Shown here: one piece after another, positions 6,043 through 14,075 of the stretch
How the letters are laid out: each line of letters begins with the position of its first letter
Numbering within the stretch: position 1 is the first letter of the stretch
Source: an uncultured Clostridia bacterium
Lineage (GTDB): Bacteria; Bacillota; Clostridia; Christensenellales; Borkfalkiaceae
Direction: 5' to 3'
Assembly: GCA_949283125.1 (NCBI GenBank)
Contig: CASDRK010000003.1
Coordinates: forward strand, 1 to 39,513
DNA: 39,513 bases
Notes under the pieces: model-generated
The model's database searches: none
The model's input: the letters and a program-made list of their open reading frames with translations, nothing else
What the model was told of the DNA's origin: nothing
Made by a program: the position numbers and the translations under genes

Positions 6043-7713
6043 TCATTCGGAACTCGGCTCCTCGACCAATTCGATCAAAATGCAATCAAGCACCGTTCCG
6101 TCATTTGTGGTGAGTTGTACCTCATATATTTCCCCCGCCTTGCATTCGGAAGGATACAGCGTAAAGCCATTGCCGTACGTTCCTTCAGGATTAAATTCCC
6201 AGCCGATAAATCCTCCTCCGCTTGACGGCCATTCGGGATTGATTACCAGTTCAACCTGTTCGTATGAAACGCCTTCCGGCAGGTTGCAATACAAGTTGCT
6301 TTGTGACTCAAAGGGTACATTATACACTTTTGTACCCCGCGAATCAAAATATTCGCCCGGCTGATCCGTCATGTACAGATAACCGCCTGTAGCCACATAA
6401 TCCTGGTACAATACCCTGCCAGCCTCGTCCGTAAAACGGAACATATACTGCGTGTTAGGTAACAGATTTTCAAAATCCTCGGTCTGTATTCTGCCTTGAT
6501 CCCCTTGCTTGATTGCCTGCACAGTCCGGCTTTCTATAACTTCACCGTTCAGAAGAATGCTCAAATTCACATCCTTATAATCAATACCAATCAGTTCAAA
6601 ATGCTTGGAAATGCGGTCCGGAAAACTCGGATCCTCCGTGCTTATGTGATTTGTCACAGCTACATCGGGGACGGTTATATCCTCCATATACAAATGTTCG
6701 CCCGTCTGCGTATCCACAATATCTAATTTACACTGCTTTCCGAATTGCAATTGCGGCAAACCGGTCGCCTGATCTTCGCGTCTCAAATCAAACGTAAAAG
6801 AGGGATTTTCCTCATCGAGCGTAACATCCAAAAGTTTATTGTCCAAATACACTTCAAGCGGATGTCCGTTAAACTCATTGAAACTGAAATCATAAAACGC
6901 CGTTTGCGCATTGATATACACGGGCATACCATACAGCACATTCCCGGAAGAAATATTTTCATCGTACAGGATATGGCCGTTCATCGGATCGCAAATGCGC
7001 AAGTCGTACATTGTATTGGGTGCAAGTCCATCGACTCTAAAATAAGGCGAATCTTTCGAAAGCCGGCCGTCGAGCAATTCCCCGTCAAAGCAAACATTAT
7101 AGCCGTCCTCTGTAAGATCTTTTCCGGCAAACTGCATCAGAATGGAATAGCCACTGAAGCCGCTTTCAACAGGAAATATTTCCTGCCTGTAAGCAGCAGT
7201 CGTGTAAGCCTGTGAAAAGTACACTTTATCATCTTTATCCGCAATCTCCAAAGTATATTCGGTGGAAGCTTCCAAAAAATCAAAATATACACTGTCCTGC
7301 CCGCTGAGCTGATACTCAAGACGCTTTTCTCCCCCTTCCAGTGTAGCGGTCAGCTCAACCGCATCCTTGTTTTCAATTTCGAACTGCACCTCGATGCTGT
7401 AGGAAGTAATGTCCGAAAATGTCTCTTTAACACTCAATGCGGCAGCCGTAATTGTCGCCGCCATGATGATCACGGCCCCTACCGCTGCCCCCACCGCGGA
7501 AAAAGAACTCCCTGCCATCAGTAATTTTTTCCTGACCCGCGACTGCTGCTGTTCCTTTCTGTCCGCCTTCGGGAGGCTGCCTTCGGGCTGTATGTTTACT
7601 TCCGCAGAACGGTATGTTTCCTTGTGTGCAACATATTCGCGCACGCGGTTGTACTCTCTTGCCCGATATAATTCTTCGCACTCATATCGTTCGCTCGATT
7701 TGAATACTTCCAT
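6043..7713 (-). CDS. Single-pass membrane protein with fibronectin III-like repeats
   Basis: A 556-residue protein of unknown function. A charged N-terminal region (1-63) rich in Arg, Glu and Tyr is followed by one hydrophobic Ala-rich helix (about 67-93) and a long beta-rich C-terminal part, presumably outside the cell. At least four modules recur with an L/F-x-x-(N/S)-T-x-Y-x-(L/F)-x-(I/F)-x-D pattern: FLEASTEYTLEI, LAPNTMYDLRI, FGKQCKLDI and LLPNTQYMFRF. This is the F-G region typical of fibronectin type III domains. Each is followed by a similar G-x-x-L-Y strand. It has its own promoter (TTGACA, 18 bp, TATAAT at 7734-7763) and GGGGAG before the ATG. It is AT-rich like mscS. Possible roles are surface sensing or adhesion, but nothing in the sequence fixes this. 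Confidence 0.75.
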   Translation of the reverse strand: MEVFKSSERYECEELYRAREYNRVREYVAHKETYRSAEVNIQPEGSLPKADRKEQQQSRVRKKLLMAGSSFSAVGAAVGAVIIMAATITAAALSVKETFSDITSYSIEVQFEIENKDAVELTATLEGGEKRLEYQLSGQDSVYFDFLEASTEYTLEIADKDDKVYFSQAYTTAAYRQEIFPVESGFSGYSILMQFAGKDLTEDGYNVCFDGELLDGRLSKDSPYFRVDGLAPNTMYDLRICDPMNGHILYDENISSGNVLYGMPVYINAQTAFYDFSFNEFNGHPLEVYLDNKLLDVTLDEENPSFTFDLRREDQATGLPQLQFGKQCKLDIVDTQTGEHLYMEDITVPDVAVTNHISTEDPSFPDRISKHFELIGIDYKDVNLSILLNGEVIESRTVQAIKQGDQGRIQTEDFENLLPNTQYMFRFTDEAGRVLYQDYVATGGYLYMTDQPGEYFDSRGTKVYNVPFESQSNLYCNLPEGVSYEQVELVINPEWPSSGGGFIGWEFNPEGTYGNGFTLYPSECKAGEIYEVQLTTNDGTVLDCILIELVEEPSSE

Positions 7714-7733
7714 AATACTCCCCTGTTTTCTGA

Positions 7734-7763
7734 ATTATAACATAGAGTTTACAGGCATGTCAA
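7734..7763 (-). promoter_or_regulatory. Promoter of the FN3-like membrane protein gene
   Basis: Minus strand -35 TTGACA (complement of 7758-7763), 18 bp, -10 TATAAT (complement of 7734-7739), about 20 nt before the ATG at 7713 with a GGGGAG ribosome site between. Confidence 0.75.
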
Positions 7764-7847
7764 TACGGGTTTTTCAATTTTATCGTCTTAAACTACCCAG
7801 AAAAATACATAAATTCTCACTCCTTTTCGCCCCTCGGAACAAAGAAA

Positions 7848-7893
7848 AATCACCCTTTATGCTCTGGTATAAGCATAAAAGGTGATTTTTTGC
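7848..7893. terminator. Terminator after rlmD
   Basis: AAAAATCACC at 7855-7864 region pairs with GGTGATTTTT (7881-7890), with an inner stem around TTTATGCT/AGCATAAA. T runs on both sides make it usable in both directions. It lies 20-60 bp after the rlmD stop on the minus strand. Confidence 0.8.
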
Positions 7894-7914
7894 TCCAATT
7901 TTGCCCCCAAACGG

Positions 7915-9321
7915 CTATTTCCGTTCGAGACAAATTAGAGTTTCAACGTGCTTGGTCTGGGGGAACATGTCAAAGGGGGTAACGGAGACGATATCGTAAA
8001 AACCGGGCATTTGTCCGGGTATATACGCGGGGTTTTTGATTATTTTGTTGCCGTCTTCTATGAGAGAGCCGCACAGCAGGCCCAGGTCCCTTGCAAGGGT
8101 GGCGGGGTTGCACGAAACGAGCACGGCTTTGCGCGCGCCGCTTTTCAGAATTTCGCGCACCACGCTTCGCTCCATGCCCTTTCGCGGCGGGTCGCACACG
8201 ATTACGCGCTCGCAGCCCCGGGTGGCGGACAGAACTTCGCCTATCCTGTCCTCTACGGCGCCGCACAGGTTGTGCATTTTGTCGGACAGTCCGTTCTTTT
8301 TTGCAAGCTCGTCCGCGCATGCCACGGCTTCGGGCACTATCTCTATGCCGTAGGCCGCCCTGCAGCCGCCCGCGAGCATTGCGGTAAGCATTCCGCCGCC
8401 GCTGTACAGGTCTATCGCCGCGGCCGCGGGCGAACAGGCCGCGCGCTTTACCGCTTCGTACAAGATCGTGCGCACGCCGTCGTTCACCTGCAAAAAGGTG
8501 TTGGCCCCGGCCGAAAATCTGATGCCGCAGTCCTCGCTTTCAAAAGTGCCTTTGCCGCGGCATATGTGCCACTCTTTGCCCAAAATAGCGTTGCCGTCGC
8601 CGGCGTTTATGTTCAGGAGCAGGGTGTAGGAGGGGAACAGCTTGTCCAGCCTTGCCGCAAATTTGTCAAGTTTTATCGCGCGCGCCGAGACCACGGTGAC
8701 GATGAGGCTCTGCCCCACTTTGCGCGCGACGATGTGCCGCACCGCGCCGCTCTTTGCGCCCTCGTCGTAACCCGCTATGCGCTCTTCGTTCATAAACGCC
8801 AGCAGCGCGCCGATGAGCGGGGCGCACCATTCCTGCTGAAGCGCGCAGTCAGTCACGGGCACTATGCGGTGGGAGCGCGGGGCGTAAACGCCGACGATGT
8901 TTTCGCCGCTCCCGTTTACGCCTACGGGCAGGGCAAGCTTGTTGCGGTAGCCGTACTGCATGTCGCCGTGCTCGGTCCGGGCCACTTCCGCGTCGAGTCC
9001 GCCCAGCTTTTTCAGGCAGTTTTTTACAAGTTCGCGCTTGAATTCAAGCTGCGCGGGATAGTCCATGTGTTGCAGCTGGCAGCCCCCGCACTTCAGGAAC
9101 GCGGGGCAGCGCGGCGCGACGCGGGAGGGGGAGGGGGAGAGCACGCTGACGAGCTTGCCGTAGGCCGCGCCGCCCTTTGCCTTCAGCACGGTAAATTCCA
9201 CCTGTTCGCCGGGGATGCAGCCGGGCACGAATACCCTTTCGCCCGATATTAAATTTACGACGCCCTCGCCCTCGCTCCCGAGCGAGGCGACGACGCCGCG
9301 ATAACGTTGATTTTTTTGCAT
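7915..9321 (-). CDS. rlmD: 23S rRNA (uracil-5-)-methyltransferase RlmD/RumA family
   Basis: A 468-residue SAM-dependent tRNA/rRNA uracil C5 methyltransferase of the RlmD/TrmA family. An N-terminal TRAM domain (about 5-62) precedes the [4Fe-4S] ligands Cys72, Cys78, Cys81 (CPAFLKCGGC) and Cys159. The Rossmann core shows DLYSGGG at 304-310, DPPRKGM at 377-383 and the catalytic LVSCNPATL with Cys404. By family it methylates a 23S rRNA uridine (m5U1939 or m5U747 type); which one is not resolvable here, as Firmicutes have several paralogues. Its last codons are duplicated at 4474-4512, and the 3' side borders the AT-rich islet. Only a weak GGAA ribosome site is seen before the ATG. Confidence 0.93.
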   Translation of the reverse strand: MQKNQRYRGVVASLGSEGEGVVNLISGERVFVPGCIPGEQVEFTVLKAKGGAAYGKLVSVLSPSPSRVAPRCPAFLKCGGCQLQHMDYPAQLEFKRELVKNCLKKLGGLDAEVARTEHGDMQYGYRNKLALPVGVNGSGENIVGVYAPRSHRIVPVTDCALQQEWCAPLIGALLAFMNEERIAGYDEGAKSGAVRHIVARKVGQSLIVTVVSARAIKLDKFAARLDKLFPSYTLLLNINAGDGNAILGKEWHICRGKGTFESEDCGIRFSAGANTFLQVNDGVRTILYEAVKRAACSPAAAAIDLYSGGGMLTAMLAGGCRAAYGIEIVPEAVACADELAKKNGLSDKMHNLCGAVEDRIGEVLSATRGCERVIVCDPPRKGMERSVVREILKSGARKAVLVSCNPATLARDLGLLCGSLIEDGNKIIKNPAYIPGQMPGFYDIVSVTPFDMFPQTKHVETLICLERK

Positions 9322-9412
9322 GGCATTTATTCCGGATCTGCGGCGGGGCGGAGCTGCGCCCGCGCATGGTGCGCATATGCGGGCGGCTGAACGCGCCCGG
9401 CGGCCGCGCGGT

Positions 9413-9964
9413 TTATTTACATATTCTGTACACGAGCGAGTTGACAGCCATCTGCGCCTTGAACATCACATAGTCGTAAACAAAGAATATCAGCGTGCCG
9501 CCTATGAAGATGAACAGAAGGATGTAATCGTTTATCACGCGGTATATCTCCATTTCGGGGTTGCCTATCGTGGAGCCGAACACGAGGATATACATCACCC
9601 ACAGCGCAAAATCAAACCACAGCGCCTTTACCGCGCAGGCTATCCATCTGTTTACGTTGAATCGCAGCTGCAGAGCATTGAGCAGTGGGTGCAGTCCGAA
9701 AAACATTATGAACGGCACCAGCAGCCACGCCTGACCTATCGCGCCGAGCAGCACGGTGAGTATGCACGTGCCGGCATACGCCAGCGCGTCGCCGACGTAA
9801 AATCCCTTTGAAAGGGGGATCATCAGGCAGACCTGCGCCATTATGTAGCCCGTGGCGAGCAGCACGTGGCTGAGCGTTCCCACAAGCAGGAATATTATGG
9901 CCAGCGCGCACGAAATGGCCGACAGGGCTATCTCGAAGGATTTGGAGTTGCGTTTTTTGGACAT
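9413..9964 (-). CDS. Multi-pass membrane protein of unknown function
   Basis: A 183-residue very hydrophobic protein with five to six predicted helices (about 12-30, 35-52, 58-80, 84-103, 112-133, 145-170). The compact size, the pattern of small residues (SAISCALAIIFLLVGTLSHV) and a loop GFYVGDALAYAG recall substrate-binding S components of ECF transporters, but no family signature is certain. It starts 2 bp beyond the stop of the J-like gene at 9966, so it is part of an operon with that gene, DUF5685 and trpS. Function unknown; it may be anchored in the same process as the J-like protein. Confidence 0.65.
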   Translation of the reverse strand: MSKKRNSKSFEIALSAISCALAIIFLLVGTLSHVLLATGYIMAQVCLMIPLSKGFYVGDALAYAGTCILTVLLGAIGQAWLLVPFIMFFGLHPLLNALQLRFNVNRWIACAVKALWFDFALWVMYILVFGSTIGNPEMEIYRVINDYILLFIFIGGTLIFFVYDYVMFKAQMAVNSLVYRICK

Positions 9965-9965
9965 T

Positions 9966-10595
9966 TTAATTGCAGCATGCGTTGCACAGGCAGTTCAAAC
10001 ACAGGTTGGCGTAGCAGCAGGTAAGGCAGTCCGTGCAGAAGTTTCCGCCCATCTGATTGTCGCCCGCGGCGCTCATGTCCTGTCCGCGGTAAGCGCTCTG
10101 GTTCGCGCCCTCGCCGGCGTGGTGCGCGGCGTCGTACTGTATCTTATCGTTCAGCTTTTTGTAAGCGTCCTTGTACTTCTGATTGCCCGCGTCCAGATGC
10201 ATGGCTATCTCAAGCTGTTTTTTGCTCTCGTTTATCCAGTTTTTGCGGTAAAATACCACGCTCTGCAAATAGTGCCACTGCGCGGGGCGCTCGTTGAAGG
10301 CGTCCAAAGCGCGCTGCGCTTCGTCGAAGCTGCCGTTTTTTATCAGCTCTTCTACCTTTTCGTATGCCGAGCCGCCTCCGCTCTCTTCGGCGCTCTGCGC
10401 TTCGGCCAGCTCGGACAGCAGCTCGTTTTTGGCCGTCTCTATCTTGGTGAGCATGCGTGCGGCGTTGTTGCCCACTTCGCCTTCGGCAAAGCGTTCTTCA
10501 AGGTATTTGGCGCGAAGATCGGCGTAGGCCTGCTCTATCTGTTCAGCGGTCGCGCCTTCCGTAAGGCCAAGAATTTCAAGATTGCGTCTGTTCAT
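9966..10595 (-). CDS. J-domain-like protein with cysteine-rich C-terminus
   Basis: A 209-residue protein. The first 65 residues (NLEILGLTEGATAEQIEQAY, then ADLRAKYLEER) follow the DnaJ J-domain helix pattern but lack the HPD tripeptide needed to stimulate DnaK, so a co-chaperone role is doubtful. Residues about 75-155 form a TPR-like helical pair (AQRALDAFNERPAQWHYLQS and KKQLEIAMHLDAGNQKYKDA). The tail carries nine cysteines in about 25 residues (CTDCLTCCYANLCLNCLCNACC), suited to metal binding or a membrane-surface knuckle. AGGAGG lies 13 nt before the ATG, rather far. It sits between DUF5685 and a membrane protein in one minus-strand operon. Confidence 0.75.
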   Translation of the reverse strand: MNRRNLEILGLTEGATAEQIEQAYADLRAKYLEERFAEGEVGNNAARMLTKIETAKNELLSELAEAQSAEESGGGSAYEKVEELIKNGSFDEAQRALDAFNERPAQWHYLQSVVFYRKNWINESKKQLEIAMHLDAGNQKYKDAYKKLNDKIQYDAAHHAGEGANQSAYRGQDMSAAGDNQMGGNFCTDCLTCCYANLCLNCLCNACCN

Positions 10596-10634
10596 TGTGC
10601 GGCGTGTGCCTCCTGATAAAATGTCTGTCTGCGT

Positions 10635-11504
10635 TCATTGTTTTTCGGGCTTTTTGCCCCTTCCGCACCTGCCGTAAACAAGCGCGCGGGTCTTTGCGGG
10701 TATGCCCAGCAGAATTATGTTGTCGGTAAGGTCGTGGTTGAAATGAAATTTCACGTTTGCCAGATGCTCGCGCATGTCGGCGAACAGGGTGTTGAAGATA
10801 AAGTTTATCTCCTCTCCGTTGCCGGCCGCGGCGGCGGCTTTGTCGGGCGCGCGGAATGCGTTGTACAACACGTTGTAGCGCCCCTTTTTTACGTCCTTGT
10901 CGTAGTCGTCCAGCGCGTCGGCAAGGTATATCCACTTGCCTAAATCGTAGAACAACCCGTCGGTGTGCTCCGTGGCCGCGTCGCCGAGGATGTATGCCGA
11001 AAGCTGCTGCATCATGCGCGCGGTGGGTTCGCACGCCATGTCTATCACGGCGCAGCCCTCTCTCTCCAGCGCGGCCTGCGCTTCGAGCTGCGCGGCTATT
11101 ATCTTCACGGCCTCGGGGTGTTTTTTTGCCGCGCGGCGGAATCCCCGTCTGTACAGAAAGGCAAGCAGCCCCTTTTTGTCGCCGTCCAGCCTGTCGTCCA
11201 GCAATTTATAGTATGCCAGCGCGGTGTTCACGCAGCCCAGCAGCACCGAAGTTTCGTCCGGCACGGCCATGTAGCGCCGCTTAAAAGGGTGCAGGGCGCA
11301 CCTGCGCTTTTTGACCGTCACGTCGCGGTTGCTCAGGTTGTGCACCAGCGCCGACATGAAAGCCGTGTCGTAAGTCAGTGCGGTGCGGGCCATGCCGCCG
11401 CTGCCTTCCTTTATGGATTTGCACATGCCGCAGTACAGCGCCTTGTAAAGCATTTCGTCCTTTACGAACATGTGCGGCCTTTCGGGTTGAATGTATCCGA
11501 ACAT
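10635..11504 (-). CDS. DUF5685 family protein
   Basis: A 289-residue protein of a family found mainly in Firmicutes. The hallmark start is MFGYIQPERPHMFVKDEMLY followed by KALYCGMCKSIKE, in which the CGMCK cysteines are conserved. The body is alpha-helical with acidic motifs DDRLDGDKKG (near 110) and LADALDDYDKDVKKGRYN (near 210-227); paired Asp-rich DDxxD-like motifs of this spacing recall all-alpha isoprenoid-type enzymes, so a prenyl-diphosphate-like binding site is possible (inference only). Stop is 39 bp before the J-like gene and the start 4 bp after trpS, so all belong to one operon. Confidence 0.85.
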   Translation of the reverse strand: MFGYIQPERPHMFVKDEMLYKALYCGMCKSIKEGSGGMARTALTYDTAFMSALVHNLSNRDVTVKKRRCALHPFKRRYMAVPDETSVLLGCVNTALAYYKLLDDRLDGDKKGLLAFLYRRGFRRAAKKHPEAVKIIAAQLEAQAALEREGCAVIDMACEPTARMMQQLSAYILGDAATEHTDGLFYDLGKWIYLADALDDYDKDVKKGRYNVLYNAFRAPDKAAAAAGNGEEINFIFNTLFADMREHLANVKFHFNHDLTDNIILLGIPAKTRALVYGRCGRGKKPEKQ

Positions 11505-11507
11505 GAT

Positions 11508-12509
11508 TTATATCTGATAAAAACCTATCTTTTTATATACCTTTGCCAGAGTTCTGCCTGCCCTGCGCGCGGCGTTCGCCGCGCCGGCCTTCAGCACGCC
11601 GTCAAGGTATTGCCTGTCTTCCAGCAGGCGCGCCTGCTCCGCCTGAACGGGCGCAAGACTGTCGGCCACGGCCTCGCCCACGGCCGCCTTGAAGTCGCCG
11701 TAGCCCTTTCCCTCAAACTCGCGCTCGCACTCCTCCATGCTCTTGCCGGTAAAAACCGAATATATCGACAGCAGGTTGCTGACGCCGGGCTTGGTTTCGG
11801 GGTCGTATTTCACGCAGGCTTCGCTGTCCGTAACGGCGCGCCTGAACTTGCGCATTATCGTGTCGCGGTCGTCGGACATGAATACCGTTCCGTTCAGGTT
11901 CTCCGACGATTTGGACATCTTTTTAGCAGGGTCCAGCAGGTCGCCTATCTTTGCGCCCACCTTCATGAACAGCCCTTCGGGCACGGTAAAGGTGGGGGAA
12001 TATGCGTTGTTGAACCTTATCGCAATGTCGCGCGTTATCTCCAGATGCTGGCGCTGGTCAACGCCGACCGGCACCACGTCGGTCTGATACAGCAGTATGT
12101 CGGCGGCCATCAGCACGGGGTAATCCATGAGCCCCATGTTTATATTGTCGGCATGCCGCGCGGATTTATCCTTGAACTGCGTCATGCGCTCCATTTCGCC
12201 CACGTAGGTAAAGGTGTTCAGCGCCCACGCAAGCTCGGCGTGCTCGTGCACGTGCGACTGCAGGTACAGCACGCACTTTTCCGGGTCGACGCCGCAGGCG
12301 ATGTACAGCGCCAGCAGGCTCAGCGTATTCCTGCGCAGCTGCGCGGGATCCTGCCGCACGGTTATGGCGTGCATGTTGGCAATGGCGTATATGCAGTCGT
12401 ATTCCTCCTGCAGCGCCACAAAGTTTTTTACCGCGCCTATATAGTTGCCTATGGTCAGGCTGTTTGTCGGCTGAACGGCCGAGTACAATATTTTTTTATC
12501 CTTCTGCAT
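11508..12509 (-). CDS. trpS: Tryptophanyl-tRNA synthetase
   Basis: A 333-residue class I aminoacyl-tRNA synthetase that charges tRNA-Trp in the cytoplasm. The HIGH-like motif appears as PTNSLTIGNYIGA (14-26) and the KMSKS loop as KKMSKS (196-201). The tryptophan-binding region MDYPVLMAADILLYQTDVVPVGVDQ (about 128-152, dimer interface and Trp pocket) is intact. Length is normal for the family. A promoter lies upstream and no T-box-like leader is visible. Downstream genes (DUF5685, J-like, membrane protein) follow within a few bp and may depend on it. Confidence 0.97.
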   Translation of the reverse strand: MQKDKKILYSAVQPTNSLTIGNYIGAVKNFVALQEEYDCIYAIANMHAITVRQDPAQLRRNTLSLLALYIACGVDPEKCVLYLQSHVHEHAELAWALNTFTYVGEMERMTQFKDKSARHADNINMGLMDYPVLMAADILLYQTDVVPVGVDQRQHLEITRDIAIRFNNAYSPTFTVPEGLFMKVGAKIGDLLDPAKKMSKSSENLNGTVFMSDDRDTIMRKFRRAVTDSEACVKYDPETKPGVSNLLSIYSVFTGKSMEECEREFEGKGYGDFKAAVGEAVADSLAPVQAEQARLLEDRQYLDGVLKAGAANAARRAGRTLAKVYKKIGFYQI

Positions 12510-12528
12510 GTGTCCACACTTATAATTT

Positions 12529-12576
12529 TGAATAATTCCCCATCATTTTAACACACCGGCATGCAAAAAGCAACAT
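12529..12576 (-). promoter_or_regulatory. trpS: Promoter of the trpS operon
   Basis: Minus strand: -35 TTGCTT, 17 bp, -10 TAAAAT, roughly 30-45 bp upstream of the trpS ATG at 12509. A weak GTGGA ribosome site follows. No specifier hairpin or T-box sequence was found. Confidence 0.55.
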
Positions 12577-12670
12577 CTTGACGGCCCCATTCGCGTCCGT
12601 CACCAAACTAAACCGCAAATTACACGCGCTTTTCACGCGGGCGCCCGCGCGGGTATTTTGACCGCGTCGT

Positions 12671-13852
12671 TCAGGTGAGTTCGGTGCCGTCTTTCAGTTC
12701 GGGGAACTTTGTGCACAGCAGGCCGAATATGTACCGCGCGCATTTTTCCGCGCCGTAGTTGCCGCGCTGGGCTTCGGCGTTTTTGCGGTAGGGCTCCAGC
12801 AGCGAAGGGTCGTTCGCGAACTGCTCTATTCTGTCCGCGGCCTTCTTCACGTTGAATATCTTCATCGCGCTGCCCACGGTGTTCAGGTAGTATTTGCCTA
12901 TCCACCGCTCGATGTCGGTGGCGTAGTGCGTTATTATCTGCGGCACGCCGAAAAAGCACGGCTCGGCCATCATCGAAGCTCCGCTCTTGCCGCACGTCAC
13001 GTCGGCGGCGGCAATTATCTCCAGCATATTATCGGCCAGACCGAACGGAATGTAGGTTGTGCGCCCGCGGGATTCAAGCGTGGAAAAGTACCTGAACAGC
13101 TCCTCGTTTCTGCCGCATACGGGTATCAGGTTGATGGGCAGATCGCGCCGCAGCAGTTCCTCCGTCATGGGCTTCAGCTTGCCTATGCCGTATCCGCCGT
13201 CGGCAAGCACCACGGTGAATTTGTCCTCGTCCGCGCCTATCAGCCTGCGGTTTACCCTTTTGTCGCGGCTCACGGAAAACGCTTCGTTGCGGATGAGGAA
13301 GGGCACCAGCTTGATGTTGTCGTCGTTATATCTGCGCCTGTGCAAAGTGCGCGCGCGGCGATAGCCGGTGGGCATGGAGGCGAGCGTCAGGTCGCATTTG
13401 TATCTGAACAGAGTGTTTATCTTCGCGTCGGGGCAGTACATGGCCGTCAGCGGTCTGTCCTTCATGTGCATGGCGTAGTAGTTGGTCGCCCAGTGCGTGC
13501 TCACCACAAGGTCGGGCTTAAGTTCGGTCATGTGCGCTATCCCGGCCTCGGCCGCGTTCTGCTCAATAAACACCACGGCGCTCCAGCTCGAAATGGTCGT
13601 GCCCCAGAAATCCATGTTGAACGTCGCAAAAAATCCCATGCCGGGGTGGCGGTTGTAGCTCACCACGCTGTCCGCCAGATGTTTTTCGTATCTCATCAGG
13701 TCGGCGTTGCCCGTCTCGGTAAAAAAGTTCGAGCGCACGCATTCCACCCTGTCGCCGTACAGCTTTTCAAACTCGTCGGCTATGCTGTTCATGGGCATTA
13801 TGTGTCCCAGCCCCGCCTCGGTGTAGGGGAATATCACCCGCGGTTTATTCAT
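12671..13852 (-). CDS. MGDG-synthase-like glycosyltransferase (GT28)
   Basis: A 393-residue GT-B glycosyltransferase of the MGDG synthase/UgtP/MurG type. The N-terminal Rossmann domain opens with IFPYTEAGLGHIMPMNSIAD; the Gly-His pair matches the acceptor/lipid side of MGDG synthases (G-x-G-H). The C-terminal domain has VVLADGGYGIGKLKP, then IPFGLADNMLEIIAAADVTCGKSGASMMAE, the nucleotide-sugar-binding motif with a conserved acidic residue, and FGVPQIITHY. It probably transfers a sugar to a diacylglycerol-like acceptor at the membrane. The ATG at 13852 is chosen because GGAG lies 8 nt before it; a frame open further upstream lacks one and would start inside the promoter. Confidence 0.82.
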   Translation of the reverse strand: MNKPRVIFPYTEAGLGHIMPMNSIADEFEKLYGDRVECVRSNFFTETGNADLMRYEKHLADSVVSYNRHPGMGFFATFNMDFWGTTISSWSAVVFIEQNAAEAGIAHMTELKPDLVVSTHWATNYYAMHMKDRPLTAMYCPDAKINTLFRYKCDLTLASMPTGYRRARTLHRRRYNDDNIKLVPFLIRNEAFSVSRDKRVNRRLIGADEDKFTVVLADGGYGIGKLKPMTEELLRRDLPINLIPVCGRNEELFRYFSTLESRGRTTYIPFGLADNMLEIIAAADVTCGKSGASMMAEPCFFGVPQIITHYATDIERWIGKYYLNTVGSAMKIFNVKKAADRIEQFANDPSLLEPYRKNAEAQRGNYGAEKCARYIFGLLCTKFPELKDGTELT

Positions 13853-13899
13853 GTTCAACGCTCCGTGTGCGGCCGAGGCCGCAATTTTTTGTTGACACA

Positions 13900-13928
13900 A
13901 TTATACTACCTGCGGCGCCGCAAGTCAA
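13900..13928 (-). promoter_or_regulatory. Promoter of the glycosyltransferase gene
   Basis: Minus strand: -35 TTGACT, 17 bp, -10 TATAAT (complement of 13900-13905). It fires away from the divergent flotillin promoter at 13996-14025, leaving about 67 bp between the two -35 boxes. Confidence 0.8.
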
Positions 13929-13995
13929 TATATTGCCGCGCAATAGTTGCGACCGCGCCGCCCGTCGGCCGCCCGCGCGAAATTGTGCCGTCATG

Positions 13996-14025
13996 TTGAC
14001 AATGCGCGGCCGCATATGATATAAT
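13996..14025 (+). promoter_or_regulatory. Promoter of the NfeD-flotillin operon
   Basis: -35 TTGACA (13996-14001), 18-bp spacer, -10 TATAAT (14020-14025). An AAGGAG ribosome site lies at about 14056-14062 before the ATG at 14076. Confidence 0.8.
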
Positions 14026-14075
14026 TACTCCGAAGGCGGCAAAAATATCCGCCGCAAGGAGAAGGCGTATTCAGC

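Noticed and set aside
7948-9252. Long plus-strand frame opposite rlmD
   Set aside because: A shadow of rlmD with low-complexity composition and no family likeness.
12510-12670. T-box riboswitch before trpS
   Set aside because: The leader after the promoter is too short and has no specifier hairpin or T-box sequence.
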